From contig NC_059287.1 in assembly GCF_017591435.1 (NCBI RefSeq), positions 7,735,782 through 7,799,781 on the forward strand: DNA of 64,000 nt, given 5' to 3'. The position numbers and the translations under genes were made by a program. Source of the stretch: Portunus trituberculatus. Lineage: Eukaryota; Arthropoda; Malacostraca; Decapoda; Portunidae. Below, piece after piece: positions 54,727 to 64,000 of this stretch. Under the pieces are notes generated by a model, which did not search any database, was not told where the DNA came from, and saw only the letters and a list, made by a program, of their open reading frames with translations. The number at the start of each line of letters is the position of its first letter. Positions within the stretch are counted from its first letter, which is position 1.

Positions 54727-56180
54727 ATGGAGGTAGAAGGAGTGAAGGAAACCCAACCATCTCCTGTCAAGTTAGATGAAGAGACAGCGAGCTCCGGAGG
54801 AAGCATTGGATGTGCAAGCTGCAGCCCCTTCCCCCTCAAATGTATACAAAGAAGGGATTAAAAAACAATATATCACTGGAGAGGAGAAACCAAATGATGC
54901 AAGTACATCAGATTCATCAACGACAACGACATGAAGCTGAGTGTGGAGGTAGCTAAGAACGATGGACCAAAGAATGGAAGTATTTCAGAGAGATGGGATA
55001 TATCAGACCTCGACAGCCATGTCATGAACCCCCTGTGCCTTCCAACACTAGCAAAGCACCAACAAGACACCAACACGCCTCACGAAGGAGGAAACTCTGA
55101 ATGTTGTACAGGCAACACGTCCTAGTTGACGACACTATCGCACCAATCCAAGCCATAAAAAGGGAAGGACACTCATGTTATCCAACCAGAGGATGTCAGA
55201 CCACCACCTGGGGGATGGATGAGAGAAATGATGGATACTATCCAGCTTACCCAGAGCTCATTACAAAAATCTAGCCATGGAACGTGCAGTAAATACTGGG
55301 AGTTCAAAAGCGTGTTTGAGACACATTGGTTTGCCTTCATTGCCAGTCACAGTTAAGTTGAACACCCTTATTAAAAGCCTCTGGGCTGGCGCGTGAGGAT
55401 CTAGTTGGGTGCATGGCAACTATGGACCATGAAGAAGCCTACGATAGAGCACTGAGTATATTAGAGAAACAACACGGCAACAGACCCCAATGTATCTAGG
55501 AGAACTGAAAAGACTACAAGCATGAGACTCCAGTATCAAACACGGATGGACAAACCACCCAATATTGAATGGGTGTCAAAATTCGCACAAAAGATGCTCA
55601 AGAAATCTGAGATCTATAGCGAACAAACAACAAGGCCTAGTGTAAGAGAAGTAAGTGTGGGTTCACCTTCCTCATCGGCAGATAAAAGGATTATAGAGCT
55701 AACAACACAGTGTGACAGCGGCACCAGGTGGAAGTAACATGATACATATGAGAAACAGCACTGGCCATTGCTGCACTTTGTGCCATGGAAGTCACTCACT
55801 GCAAGAATGCAAGATTTTCCACATGAGTGGTAGAGTGGATATCCATCGTAAAAAGCGAAAACCGTTTCTACAGATGCCTTCGCACTGGACACAGGGTTGG
55901 AGAGTGTGCCCTGGGCCTAATATGTGGAGTTTATGACTGTCCCACAACATATTTATACCTCCTTCACCCATCGAGACCTGACGGAGGGAATAAGGGGAAT
56001 CGCCAAGATAGCAGTCTTATACGTATCAAGAAACATGACCTAGAGGATACCACCAGTCGGATTCACAAACACCGAAGACTGGACCAAGCTGAAGACAGAG
56101 GGATTCCATTGACAATCAGGCGAGTGGAAAGTGAAGCTATTCCCCAAGAGCGAGGAACAGTTAAGTTTTGTAGCTGAGGT
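54727..56180 (+). pseudogene. BEL/Pao Gag with zinc knuckles, degraded
   Basis: An ATG at 54727 opens MEVEGVKETQPSPVKLDEE but stops within about 45 codons. Later pieces are recognisable: a Gag-core-like segment (55430-55515) and a pre-knuckle frame at 55522-55737. Then come CCTLCHGSHSLQECKIFH near 55771-55825, and CLRTGHRVGECALGLICGVYDCPTTY (near 55873-55950), split here by a frame slip. CHGSH...C plus C-RC---H---C is the double knuckle of BEL/Pao. Protease is not visible. Confidence 0.7.
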
Positions 56181-56990
56181 AAATTATAGTGAGCCTCTTT
56201 CTGAAAATGAGATGCATTGAGATTTGGTGGTGGCCAGAAGGGCAGCTGTTGCAGTCACCCATGACCTATAGAAAGACTGCATCCTTTTGAAGATGCATGG
56301 AGTCCATCTTGTGCGAGTTTTCCACTACAAAAATCTTTCAAGACTATGGAAGAACCCTACTGATGAAGAAAGGTGGATTCAACTTGACGAAGTGGATCTG
56401 CAACCATAAGGGAGGTCTTGAGACAGTTCCATATAATGAGAGGGCCGAAGGTGTGAAAGAAGTCTTATTGAAGGATGGGAACTTACCCACAGAGTGAGCA
56501 CTGGGAATCTTTTGGAATTGAAAGGGGACGCCTTCACGGTCCAGATAAACATCCCAGGACATGAGGAGAGGCCTGTGAAGAGGGTGTGGGTGGGACGAAC
56601 CAATGGCAGAAGAAAACAAGGTCTTATGGAGAAGTTGGTTAGCTGAGCTCCCTTACCTCTCACAAGTAAGGATTCAAAGATGTTACGCCACAGGCAAACG
56701 TCGTGTGGCTGAGTTCACTTTGCAGGCACATCACTTCTGCGATGCATCGGGAAGGACATACGGTGTAGTGACTCATCTTAGAATAACTAGCGAGGATGGA
56801 TCTCGTCATGTCTCATTTGTGTGTGGAACGGCGAGACTTGCACCTCTCAAGCATCAGAGCATACCAAGGTTAAAGCTTTGTGCAGCAGTGTTATCAGCTA
56901 AAGCAGAAAAACATTTACGAAAGGACTTGAACATGCACATCAGCAGATCTGTATTCTGGAAGGACAGCACTGCGGTAGTATGATATATAC
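56181..56990 (+). pseudogene. BEL/Pao RT end and RNase H
   Basis: The best block is 56603-56983: WRSWLAELPYLSQVRIQRCY is the linker, and FTLQAHHFCDASGRTYGVVT has the first Asp (CDAS). VSFVCGTARLAPLKHQSIPR and LKLCAAVLSAKAEKHL follow, and the segment ends near VFWKDSTAVV. The APLK-IPRLELCAA signature is specific for BEL/Pao RNase H. RT proper is largely deleted: only about 400 bases separate the Gag knuckles from RNase H. Confidence 0.82.
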
Positions 56991-56999
56991 AGAATATGG

Positions 57000-57775
57000 A
57001 AAGGCACTTCAAAGCGTTTGTGGCTAATCGGCTAACGATCATCCACGAGGCCACTGGCGGCATGTAAGACCTGCCTTGAATCCAGCTGATGGCATGAGCC
57101 GTGGACTACCTGGAGAAGAACTTTGCAGATTCAAGGGCCACCTTTTTCATCACTGTGAGAAGACAGATGGCTAGCAAACCCTTTAGACATCCCTCAACTT
57201 GCGGATGAAGATCCAGAGGTGAAGACTGAAAGCACAGCACAGCCCACAAAGGGACACACTAGAGAAGTTGTGGACTAGATACTCTTCCTGGGAGTGGCTA
57301 GTAAAGGGCATAGCCTGGATTAGACAATTTTTCAAGTGGAAGTTTGCAAGATTAGGTAGAGAACATAGCCAAGACAGGAGACTAAACACTAAGGAAGAGG
57401 AAGAAGCAAACTGGTTATTCTCAAAGCCACTCAGAAGAGAGCTTTCTCCCACGAGTTGGAGAAAATGAGGTGTAACAAACCAGCACAGAACAGTGCCTTA
57501 CGTCGCTTCGAACCCAACTTAGGCACCGACGGCTTACACCGGGTAGGAGGTCGGTTGAAACACGAATCTTTACACCCAGATCAGAAGAATCCAATCCTAA
57601 TACTGAGGGATGAGAGGGTTACAGAACTCATTTTTGGAGATGTACATACAGCGAAGGTAGGACGTGCCTGACCACCAGGGCCATACATCTAGAAGTTCTT
57701 GCTTCCCTAAGTGAGGACTCTTTCATCTCTAACAAGATTCACGGAGTGCAGAGGGCCATCCAAAACGTCTTTGGG
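57000..57775 (+). pseudogene. BEL/Pao integrase N-terminus, degraded
   Basis: WLVKGIAWIRQFFKWK near 57300 and ALRRFEPNLGTDGLHRVGGRL (57490-57560), plus HPDQKNPILI and VTELIFGDVH near 57620, form the zinc-module region. After a deletion CLTTRAIHLEVLASLSEDSF (57668-57727) is a core segment. Reading stops being collinear at about 57771, where an inverted second copy starts. Confidence 0.75.
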
Positions 57776-58126
57776 AGATTGAACCGCCGTTCTACCTGGA
57801 GTTTGAGGATATAGCCTCTGACTATGTTATTATCATGCCAGCTGTTCATTGCTCCCTTTAGTTCACAGATGGCTCCAAGCATGTTTGTTCTATTAACGGA
57901 GTGAATGCGTTTTGGGTGGCCCTCTGCGCCCCGTGAATCTTGTTTGAGAGGAGATGAGAGAGTCCTCGTTTAGGGAAGCAAGAACTAGATGTATAGCCCT
58001 GGTGGTCAGGCAAGTGAACAAACAACCCCATCTTTTTGCACGAGCCCATCCTTGTTTAATCAGGATAGGGTCACGGCAGTACCGCCTTGAATCAAACCAA
58101 TAGACCTCTGGCTGCTGCATTATCAC
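57776..58126 (-). pseudogene. Inverted BEL/Pao integrase fragment
   Basis: On the minus strand GCLFTCLTTRAIHLVLASL (near 58035-57980) repeats the core segment found on the + strand at 57668. It continues through a stop into NRTNMLGAICELKG (near 57895) and VERRFNLPK near 57785. It is a close relative of the + strand copy. The two meet tail to tail, leaving a palindrome-like junction. Confidence 0.72.
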
Positions 58127-59164
58127 CCATTATGACTTTACTTACATGAGGAAAACCGGCAGAACACACACTGATTGACTTGGTTCTGGACCAGCCACCA
58201 CTGTGGAACATCTCACATCCCAATTGTACTTCCTCATCTTCTAGAGACAGCAACCTGCTATACTGGCTGCTTTCTTCTCTCCTAGCTAACCATTTTCGTG
58301 ACCACATCCTCTACTTCCTCCTCTGCTGCATTACTCATTCTTCTTCTTGTAAAGCAAGTACACAAATTCCACTGCTAAAATAGCTTGGTTAATGGCATCC
58401 ATGCATGGTGACTTCACTTCTTGTACTGTGTTTGTTTTGTTGTCTCTCGCCTCTCGTGGCGATGTTGTTGTTGTCTTTCTTGAAATGTCATGTGCTATTA
58501 TTTCCTGAAACTTCTCGTTGAACATGCTGTCATATGATGCGATTTTGCAGGAAAAGAGCGACCGTGTGATACGGGCTTCAATACTGTTCTATCCCACTTG
58601 AGCTACTGCGGTAGTGGCTTAACTTTTGACGTCTGCTAGGGCAGGACTAAGTCAAGCTTAACAGATCTTAAGGATTTGGGACACTTGCTAAGACAGACTT
58701 AGTCGTACCTTAGCATTTCTTTGATTTGAGACCTGTTATGCACCTTTAGGAATACTGGCCCAGGTACATACAAACTCTGAGACTGTCCCACTATCATTAG
58801 TCCCACATTCTGCTTAATTAATATCATATTATAATTCATAGACATCCCTGAAAGAATAATTGGAAAATAATATAGTACACATAAATACATGTACACCATA
58901 CTGTCTCCAATAAAATGAAATGCTTGAAAGCGGAGGGCTCTTAGTACAGGGCTGGAAGCAAAACGCGGCATCAGATTGAGTCAAGGTACGTACTTACATA
59001 TATAGTAGTCTATGATGTAGCTTATATGTTTGTATTGGGGGCCTGTATGTGTATGCGTGTGGGTATATCTGTATATATGTAATGTGCAAGTTTATGCATA
59101 TCTGTGTATGTATGTACCTATGTATGTATGTTTTTTTTTTCATAAATATATATTTAATTATATT
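58127..59164. other. No recognised gene
   Basis: A short minus-strand frame (58307-58092) continues from the integrase fragment but shows no known motif. The rest is AT-rich, with a TATG-rich simple repeat near 59040-59130. Confidence 0.4.
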
Positions 59165-59913
59165 TGTTATCGCCGTGGCGCAGAAACAAAGCATGCGCAA
59201 TTTTAAGGTACTGGATTAAAAGTAAAATGTGGAGCAGAATCATAAGGATAGTACATAATGAGTACATATGAGTAAAGGTGAGAAGTATACATCACATGTG
59301 TTTACAAAACTGTCGGCCGTTAATGGAAGGGATGCTGAGCTGGGCCTACATGACGGAGAGAGTACGACCCCTAGGGGTCACGAGGGCGCTCGGGACAGAT
59401 AAGAACATAGAGAGTTCCTGATGATGACGAAGGAACGAGGCCCCAGATTACACCCCAGCACCTCAGAAAGGGGCAGACTACGTTTCGACCTCACAGAGGA
59501 AGGTGTGGTGTGGTAAAGGCGAGGAAGGTCGAGCTCACCCTTGTCTTATAGAAGACCCCAAACACGTAAGTTCGCTGTCATCCCCATTTGGTCGTTCACG
59601 TGTACGAGTAATGAGGATGATATGATAATACCTTGATGACTGCTGTTTATACCTATATTGTGTTAGTCGTACTTCGCTCCTAGATGGTGTTGTGTAGGAG
59701 GCGTGATTGAGATATGAGTAAAGATAAAGTAATTCTGGTATTAAGACAAGTTATCATTGTAGCAATGAAGCTGAGTTGTCATTGTAAAACATTGTTGAAA
59801 TGATTATGTAACTGCCAGTGTACTTATTGACGTACATGTGTTCTCACAGGTTTTTGACCGAATGAAATAAATATTCGAGTCCAACGTGATGGGTCTGCTG
59901 TTCACCTTTAACA
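59165..59913 (+). repeat. Solo LTR, 749 bp
   Basis: It starts TGTTAT and ends TTTAACA, and is flanked on both sides by ATATT (59160-59164 and 59914-59918), an exact 5-bp target duplication. A polyadenylation signal AATAAA at 59866-59871 near the right end sets the orientation to plus. No coding sequence is attached. A solo LTR arises by recombination between the two LTRs of a full element. The family is not known; BEL/Pao or gypsy are both possible. Confidence 0.78.
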
Positions 59914-59924
59914 ATATTTTTATT

Positions 59925-60125
59925 TTTTAAATATTTATACCATGTGGGCTTTTCACAGGAATTTCTGGACTAAAGGGAGTACTTTTTGGGGTACCTCCTA
60001 TTTCAAAGCCCACCCGCTAGGAAACCGTTGCCCCGAGTGAGGAAGCCCAACCTACACTCAGACCGTGGACAGGATTCGAACCCGTGCTCTTGGAGACCCT
60101 TCGGACCCCAAAGCACGCATGGTTC
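59925..60125 (-). mobile_element. tRNA-related SINE tail
   Basis: On the minus strand GGTTCGAATCC (60082-60072) is a perfect B box of a pol III promoter. It is followed by a conserved non-tRNA body (CGGTTTCCTAGCGGGTGGGC within it) that I recall from crab sequences, and an AT-rich tail near 59925. No A box is seen at the expected place, so the 5' end is lost or mutated. Confidence 0.65.
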
Positions 60126-60246
60126 CATGTGTTTGTATGGGTATATGTATATATCTATGTATGTGCGTGTATATACATATATGTACATATGTATGGTATT
60201 ATATGCCCTCTTCGGCGAAATATAGCTATTGTTGTTGTTATTATCA

Positions 60247-60247
<1 letters not shown>

Positions 60248-60287
<40 letters not shown>

Positions 60288-60317
60288 TATTATTACTATT
60301 ATTATTACTATTATCAT
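60248..60317. repeat. (TTA)n microsatellite
   Basis: About 23 TTA units with three TTAC interruptions near the right end. Confidence 0.95.
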
Positions 60318-61100
60318 TAAACATACACAAAGGCCTCTGTTTTTACCATCACATAAAAAAAGAAAGCAGCCATGGCTTCTAGAGTGCTCTGTAGTCTCAA
60401 TAGTTTGTTACAGCAACATAAAAAGAAAACTTCATTTATATAAGGCTCTAGTTAACTTATTGCTCAGTAGCACCCACTCAGAGTGCAAATACACATGCAC
60501 CACACCACACAGAGGGAAATAATCTCATAATGGAGTCGGGTCTGATGGCGAAGCAGCAGACATCTAACACCTTCAGAATGTAATGCGTATTTTGCATGTA
60601 TTTTACATAATGTAAATGCTCTCCAACCCAAACCTTAAACAACGATACAGAATCCCTATCCAGTCTAACAAGTTATCCACCCATCATTTCTCATACACTA
60701 GATTATTATCAATATTATTTATTTATTTACTTATTTATTTTTGTGAGCAGGAGAGAAACCACTAAGGGGCAACAATGTCTTAACCTGATGCAGCAGCAGA
60801 AACAAGAAATGAAGAAACACACACATCTACGCAAGAGTAACATTGTAATAACAATATGTTGTTATACTTGATATTGATCCAGCCATACTTTGGGTGAGTG
60901 GGGTCAGGAAACAGTGGGACAGGAAGTCCAACAATTTACACAGGGTAGGCTGCCAGGGATTAGACTCAAATCCAGGAAATTACCCAGACGGACGTCCAAG
61001 ACCAAAGCAAGCCTTAATGATTTTGGGAAGTCTTGTGTTGGAGTATAGTACACACGTGTGACTACAATTGGTGTTATCCATGATTGGTGAATAACAGGGG
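60318..61100. other. No recognised gene
   Basis: AT-rich, with a short TTTA run near 60715-60740. No coding signal. Confidence 0.45.
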
Positions 61101-61325
61101 CCAGTAAGCAAACTGGCTATCCTAGTTAGACCAATAAGAAACTGATCATCATAGTAAGTCAAACTGAGCCTCTGAGTCACCAATAAGAAAAAGTTTCGTT
61201 TCTACACGTGTTCCCCACGTGGAGTCTTCCATGAATGATAAATACAGTGGCCAATAACAAACCTGCAATCTTAGTAGGTCAAACTAGAGCCTCTGAAGCG
61301 CCAATAGGAAGGTGCCTTGTTTCCG
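61101..61325. repeat. Diverged 120-bp direct duplication with four CCAAT motifs
   Basis: CCAATAAG at 61131 and 61180 pair with CCAATAAC at 61251 and CCAATAGG at 61301. The sequence between them (AGTCAAACTGAGCCTCTGA and AGGTCAAACTAGAGCCTCTG) is repeated with the same 120-base period. A palindromic CACGTG lies at 61205 and another CACGTGG at 61216. It could be regulatory or merely an old repeat. Confidence 0.5.
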
Positions 61326-61463
61326 GATGTGTACTACAGTTAATTATTTGATTTTATTTTGTAGGTGGGTCCCCACCTCTCCGGAGTGGTCTCTGAATGG
61401 TCGATGACAAACTGGGCGAGGAGAAAGAAATGAGAAACATTGGGTATATAATAGGTATCAACA

Positions 61464-61466
<3 letters not shown>

Positions 61467-61549
<83 letters not shown>
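61467..61549. repeat. (GA)n microsatellite
   Basis: More than 40 GA units without interruption. Confidence 0.97.
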
Positions 61550-61550
<1 letters not shown>

Positions 61551-62246
61551 CCGGGAGGTTGTGGTTCCGGTCAAGGGAGGAGACAAACCCATAGACTCAT
61601 GGACAGACTTTTTCTTGTATTAGTGAGCAGAGCTCTTTAGTTGTTAATATAGTCTAAGATAATTTTATGTCATTTGAGTAAAGGAGAAAACAAGAAATAG
61701 GATGTTGTATTTGACAGGATGTTCATAGTAAGATTTTGTGTATATGTGGTGCAATTTTGACAGTTGACGCATTATTTGATATTTGAGGAGTTACTTACAT
61801 AATATGGTTGTCATATATATGAAGTTCAAGTGTTACTTTGATATTTGGATGCATCAGTTGTGAAGTTGGCACTGGTGAATTCGTGGAAGTTTTAGTTGTA
61901 TGTTGATTGATATGATATTTATGAAGGATTTGCGGAGATAAGCCCAACATTTTTGAGAATATTGGTTGAACTTGCATGGCATTATTAGAGGATTTTTTGA
62001 GAAGTGGTGTACTTAATCTTAGTTGAATTAAAATTAGAAAATGCAACAGAGTATGAAATATTACTTACGATAAAGATTAGTCTTCACACACGATAGTGTT
62101 ATTGCAACTTGCAAGGAACCGAAAACAAAAGTTGCTATATATAAAAAAAAAAAAAAAAAAAAAGTTAATGAAATCCATGGATAAAAGTTACGCAATAATC
62201 TCTTTCAACATGATACAATTTTAAAATAAACTTTTCATTTCGTAAG
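61550..62246. other. No recognised gene
   Basis: AT-rich with a 20-A run near 62142-62163. This is upstream of the first tRNA. Confidence 0.5.
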
Positions 62247-62318
62247 GCGATGGTGGTATAGTGGTGAGCATAGCTGCCTTCCAAGCAGTTGACCCGGGTT
62301 CGATTCCCGGCCATCGCA
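62247..62318 (+). tRNA. tRNA-Gly (TCC)
   Basis: 72 bases with a full cloverleaf: acceptor GCGATGG pairs with CCATCGC, A box TGGTATAGTGG, anticodon stem CTGCC/AGCAG with loop anticodon TCC, B box GGTTCGATTCC, and discriminator A. No CCA is encoded, as expected in a nuclear eukaryotic gene. A T-rich stretch (ATTTTTAACTT, near 62323) can serve as terminator. Confidence 0.96.
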
Positions 62319-62468
62319 ATATGTGATTTTTAACTTCAAAACTCGTCTTTCAGGTGAAGTTAATGTTGTTATGAAACCGATAGATATACAGTTATCTCTT
62401 AAAGATAAAACTAGATAGAGTACAAATAACAGCACACGTGACTTTATCAACCAAAAGAAAAATAATTC

Positions 62469-62541
62469 CGCCCAACGTGGGGCTCGAACCCACGACCCTG
62501 AGATTAAGAGTCTCATGCTCTACCGACTGAGCTAGCCGGGC
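62469..62541 (-). tRNA. tRNA-Lys (CTT)
   Basis: 73 bases: acceptor GCCCGGC with GTTGGGC (a G-T pair), A box TAGCTCAGTCGG, anticodon CTT in a CTCTTAA loop, B box GGTTCGAGCCC, discriminator G. It is on the opposite strand to the tRNA-Gly, 150 bases away. Confidence 0.96.
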
Positions 62542-63238
62542 CCAATTCATAATAAGTTCCGGCTTACAAATGTATTAAAGAGTTCATTATGAATACACTT
62601 ATTGATGATGTTATTGATAATCTTTATAGCTTTAATGCGCATAGGTAACTGAAAAAACACTGTTAAATAGATTAGCTTCTCATCGTTAAAACATGGGTGT
62701 CATTAACCCCTTGAATACCATGACGCGTTTCCATATTCATTTTGCTTACCATTTAGTAATTTTATACAGCTTTTGAAACTTATGATGGGGATTAGAATAG
62801 TGAAGACTCTGGCCATTACTCTTCTAACCTTCTAATGTAAATAAAATGGTCTGGTAGTACGCAAATCAAAAGGTAAAAATGTGTCCCAGTACTGAAGAGA
62901 TTAAACAATTGAAATTGATAAAAACTTAACATCTATAAACTGGCTCACAATTATCTACATAAAGCACACGTTTCTTTCCATTTCGTTATAGAAGTACTAG
63001 GAACATTAAGGGAATGTTCTTTTTTTTTTTTTTTTTTTTTGTTCATATATACATACTTTCCTCTTGACAAGCATTAAGTGTATTCAAGTGTTTTCTCTCT
63101 ACATTCTATTAACGTTCTAACTCTATGTACTGGAGTACAACTATTTCAATAATTTCCACAGAAATCTTAATGTATTTGTTGAACATAATCCGCAAACCTT
63201 GTAAAGATCAATATTGGGATAATAAAAAACTCACCATT
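62542..63238. other. Spacer between tRNA genes
   Basis: AT-rich spacer with a 22-T run near 63019-63040. No coding frame or further RNA gene seen. Confidence 0.5.
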
Positions 63239-63310
63239 TGCCGTGACCAGGATTCGAACCTGGGTTATTGCGGCCACAACGCAATGTACTAACCACTATA
63301 CGATCACGGC
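63239..63310 (-). tRNA. tRNA-His (GTG)
   Basis: 72 bases: acceptor GCCGTGA with TCACGGC, A box CGTATAGTGG, anticodon GTG in a TTGTGGC loop, B box GGTTCGAATCC, discriminator A. The extra 5' G of mature tRNA-His is added after transcription in eukaryotes and is not encoded here. Confidence 0.96.
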
Positions 63311-63453
63311 CACAATGGCACAACATTAATTTAAAAAGATAACTATTAAATCAAACAATTCGCTATTATATTTCCTATCTATTCATACAAATTTTAGAAA
63401 ACAGCTACATTATTTACCAATTACCATCTAAAAATTTTCTCGTAGATATTACA

Positions 63454-63488
<35 letters not shown>

Positions 63489-63630
63489 ACCTATTAGAAT
63501 TTAATAGGTGAAAAAAAAACACTTACTTAAACTTCATTTAAAAAAATTTTTTAAATTTTTTCAATATAAAGTCTAACAACTATATACTAGTTATACCATA
63601 ATTGTTTATGCAAACGTACCGAAAACTACT
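63311..63630. other. Spacer between tRNA genes
   Basis: AT-rich, with a (CA)n run grading into 23 A near 63450-63489. Nothing else seen. Confidence 0.5.
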
Positions 63631-63702
63631 GGGCCTGTCCGGGATTTGAACCCGGGACCTCCTGCACCCAAAGCAGGAATCATACCCCTAGACCAACAGG
63701 CC
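63631..63702 (-). tRNA. tRNA-Pro (TGG)
   Basis: 72 bases: acceptor GGCCTGT with ACAGGCC, A box TGGTCTAGGGG, anticodon TGG in a TTTGGGT loop, B box GGTTCAAATCC, discriminator C. It is on the same strand as the tRNA-His and tRNA-Lys genes. Confidence 0.96.
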
Positions 63703-63855
63703 ATGGAAACTTGCATAGTTAAATAAAAATCCATAGACTAAAGGTGGCTTCACACGTCAATATGCGACTGAAATTGCAAATCGGTAGAGTTTCCGACTGA
63801 ATATTGATACCTAGCGACTGGAGAAACCGGTCGCAAAACAAGACTGACATGTTGG

Positions 63856-63960
63856 CAGTGATGTTAATTGTACGATAATTATCGTATTTGTACGATAATA
63901 TGGCTGTTTGTACGATGTACGATACATAGGTAAGAATCGTACACCAATATACGATAATTG
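63856..63960. repeat. CAGTG-started repeat with a 16-bp ACGAT palindrome
   Basis: CAGTGATGTTAATTG at 63856 is followed by the perfect palindrome TACGATAATTATCGTA (63871-63886) and four or more further TACGAT/ATCGTA words to 63958. A CAGTG start with repeated subterminal words fits the end of a hAT-type element running out of the window. Confidence 0.5.
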
Positions 63961-64000
63961 AGTGGCAAAGTATTATTTTTTTTTTTATTTGTAATAAGGT

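Noticed and set aside
60065..60100. Possible tRNA gene at the GGTTCGAATCC box
   Set aside because: No A box, acceptor stem or anticodon arm can be built; the surrounding body fits a SINE.
61397..61594. Open frame with a long RE dipeptide run
   Set aside because: It is only the translation of the (GA)n microsatellite.

Overview
This is a eukaryotic, almost certainly arthropod window, and most likely a decapod crustacean. The reasons are the dense mix of LINE, Ty3/gypsy, BEL/Pao, Tigger and hAT-type elements, long CT/GA/TA/TTA microsatellites, four typical eukaryotic nuclear tRNA genes, and several repeat families I recall as common in crabs and shrimps (an RTE-type LINE, a tRNA-related SINE tail). 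The organism call is inference. Two 500-base N runs (12440-12939 and 51001-51500) are assembly gaps. I see no convincing host protein gene. The only non-retroelement coding candidate is a 126-aa THAP-domain frame, and inverted repeats flank it, so it may belong to a DNA transposon.

Layout. 1-2.2 kb: a + strand LINE with a broken RT. 2.2-6.1 kb: a - strand I-type LINE with RNase H, split by a + strand LINE (family A) that carries a 28-A tail. 6.1-9.9 kb: a - strand Ty3/gypsy pol split by a second family A copy. 9.9-10.9 kb: an RTE-type LINE. 11-15 kb: microsatellites, a gap, and the THAP frame with a hAT-type MITE next to it. 15.1-19 kb: a LINE whose endonuclease is split by a 994-bp Tigger derivative, with a promoter-like block just upstream. 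19.8-20.6 kb: a GGATTCG-rich repeat and a Tigger fragment. 21.2-23.2 kb: two more LINE relics. 23.8-25.9 kb: a broken member of a multicopy zinc-motif family. 26.2-27 kb: a fourth family A copy. 27.8-32.7 kb: a nearly full-length, GC-rich LINE (ORF1, endonuclease, RT, RNase H, zinc knuckle).

33-43.3 kb holds the most striking structure. A + strand gypsy RT is interrupted by an 8,818-bp - strand LTR retrotransposon. It has 1.3-kb near-identical LTRs, a tRNA-Leu primer-binding site, a 4-bp target duplication and a 6.2-kb internal region with no recognisable gene, which contains a 33-bp tandem array. This is a LARD-like non-autonomous element. 43.3-44.2 kb: a LINE ORF1 with zinc knuckles. 44.2-48.8 kb: a - strand gypsy with a candidate 3' LTR, an intact 643-aa RNase H/integrase frame, RT, protease and Gag. 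49.3-50.5 kb: another - strand RNase H LINE. 50.5-53.3 kb: pieces of a Gmr1-like gypsy (integrase before RT), fused head to head to the gag start, tRNA-Arg primer-binding site and 5' LTR of an opposite-strand element. 53.6-54.1 kb: a second hAT-type MITE. 54.4-58.1 kb: a degraded BEL/Pao element ending in an inverted integrase fusion. 59.2-59.9 kb: a solo LTR with a 5-bp target duplication, followed by a SINE tail.

60-64 kb is simpler: microsatellites, a CCAAT-bearing duplication, then tRNA-Gly(TCC), tRNA-Lys(CTT), tRNA-His(GTG) and tRNA-Pro(TGG). The window ends inside a repeat with an ACGAT palindrome. Only the tRNAs look like working host genes. Everything else records layered insertions, and in at least seven places the nesting order or target duplication can be read directly.
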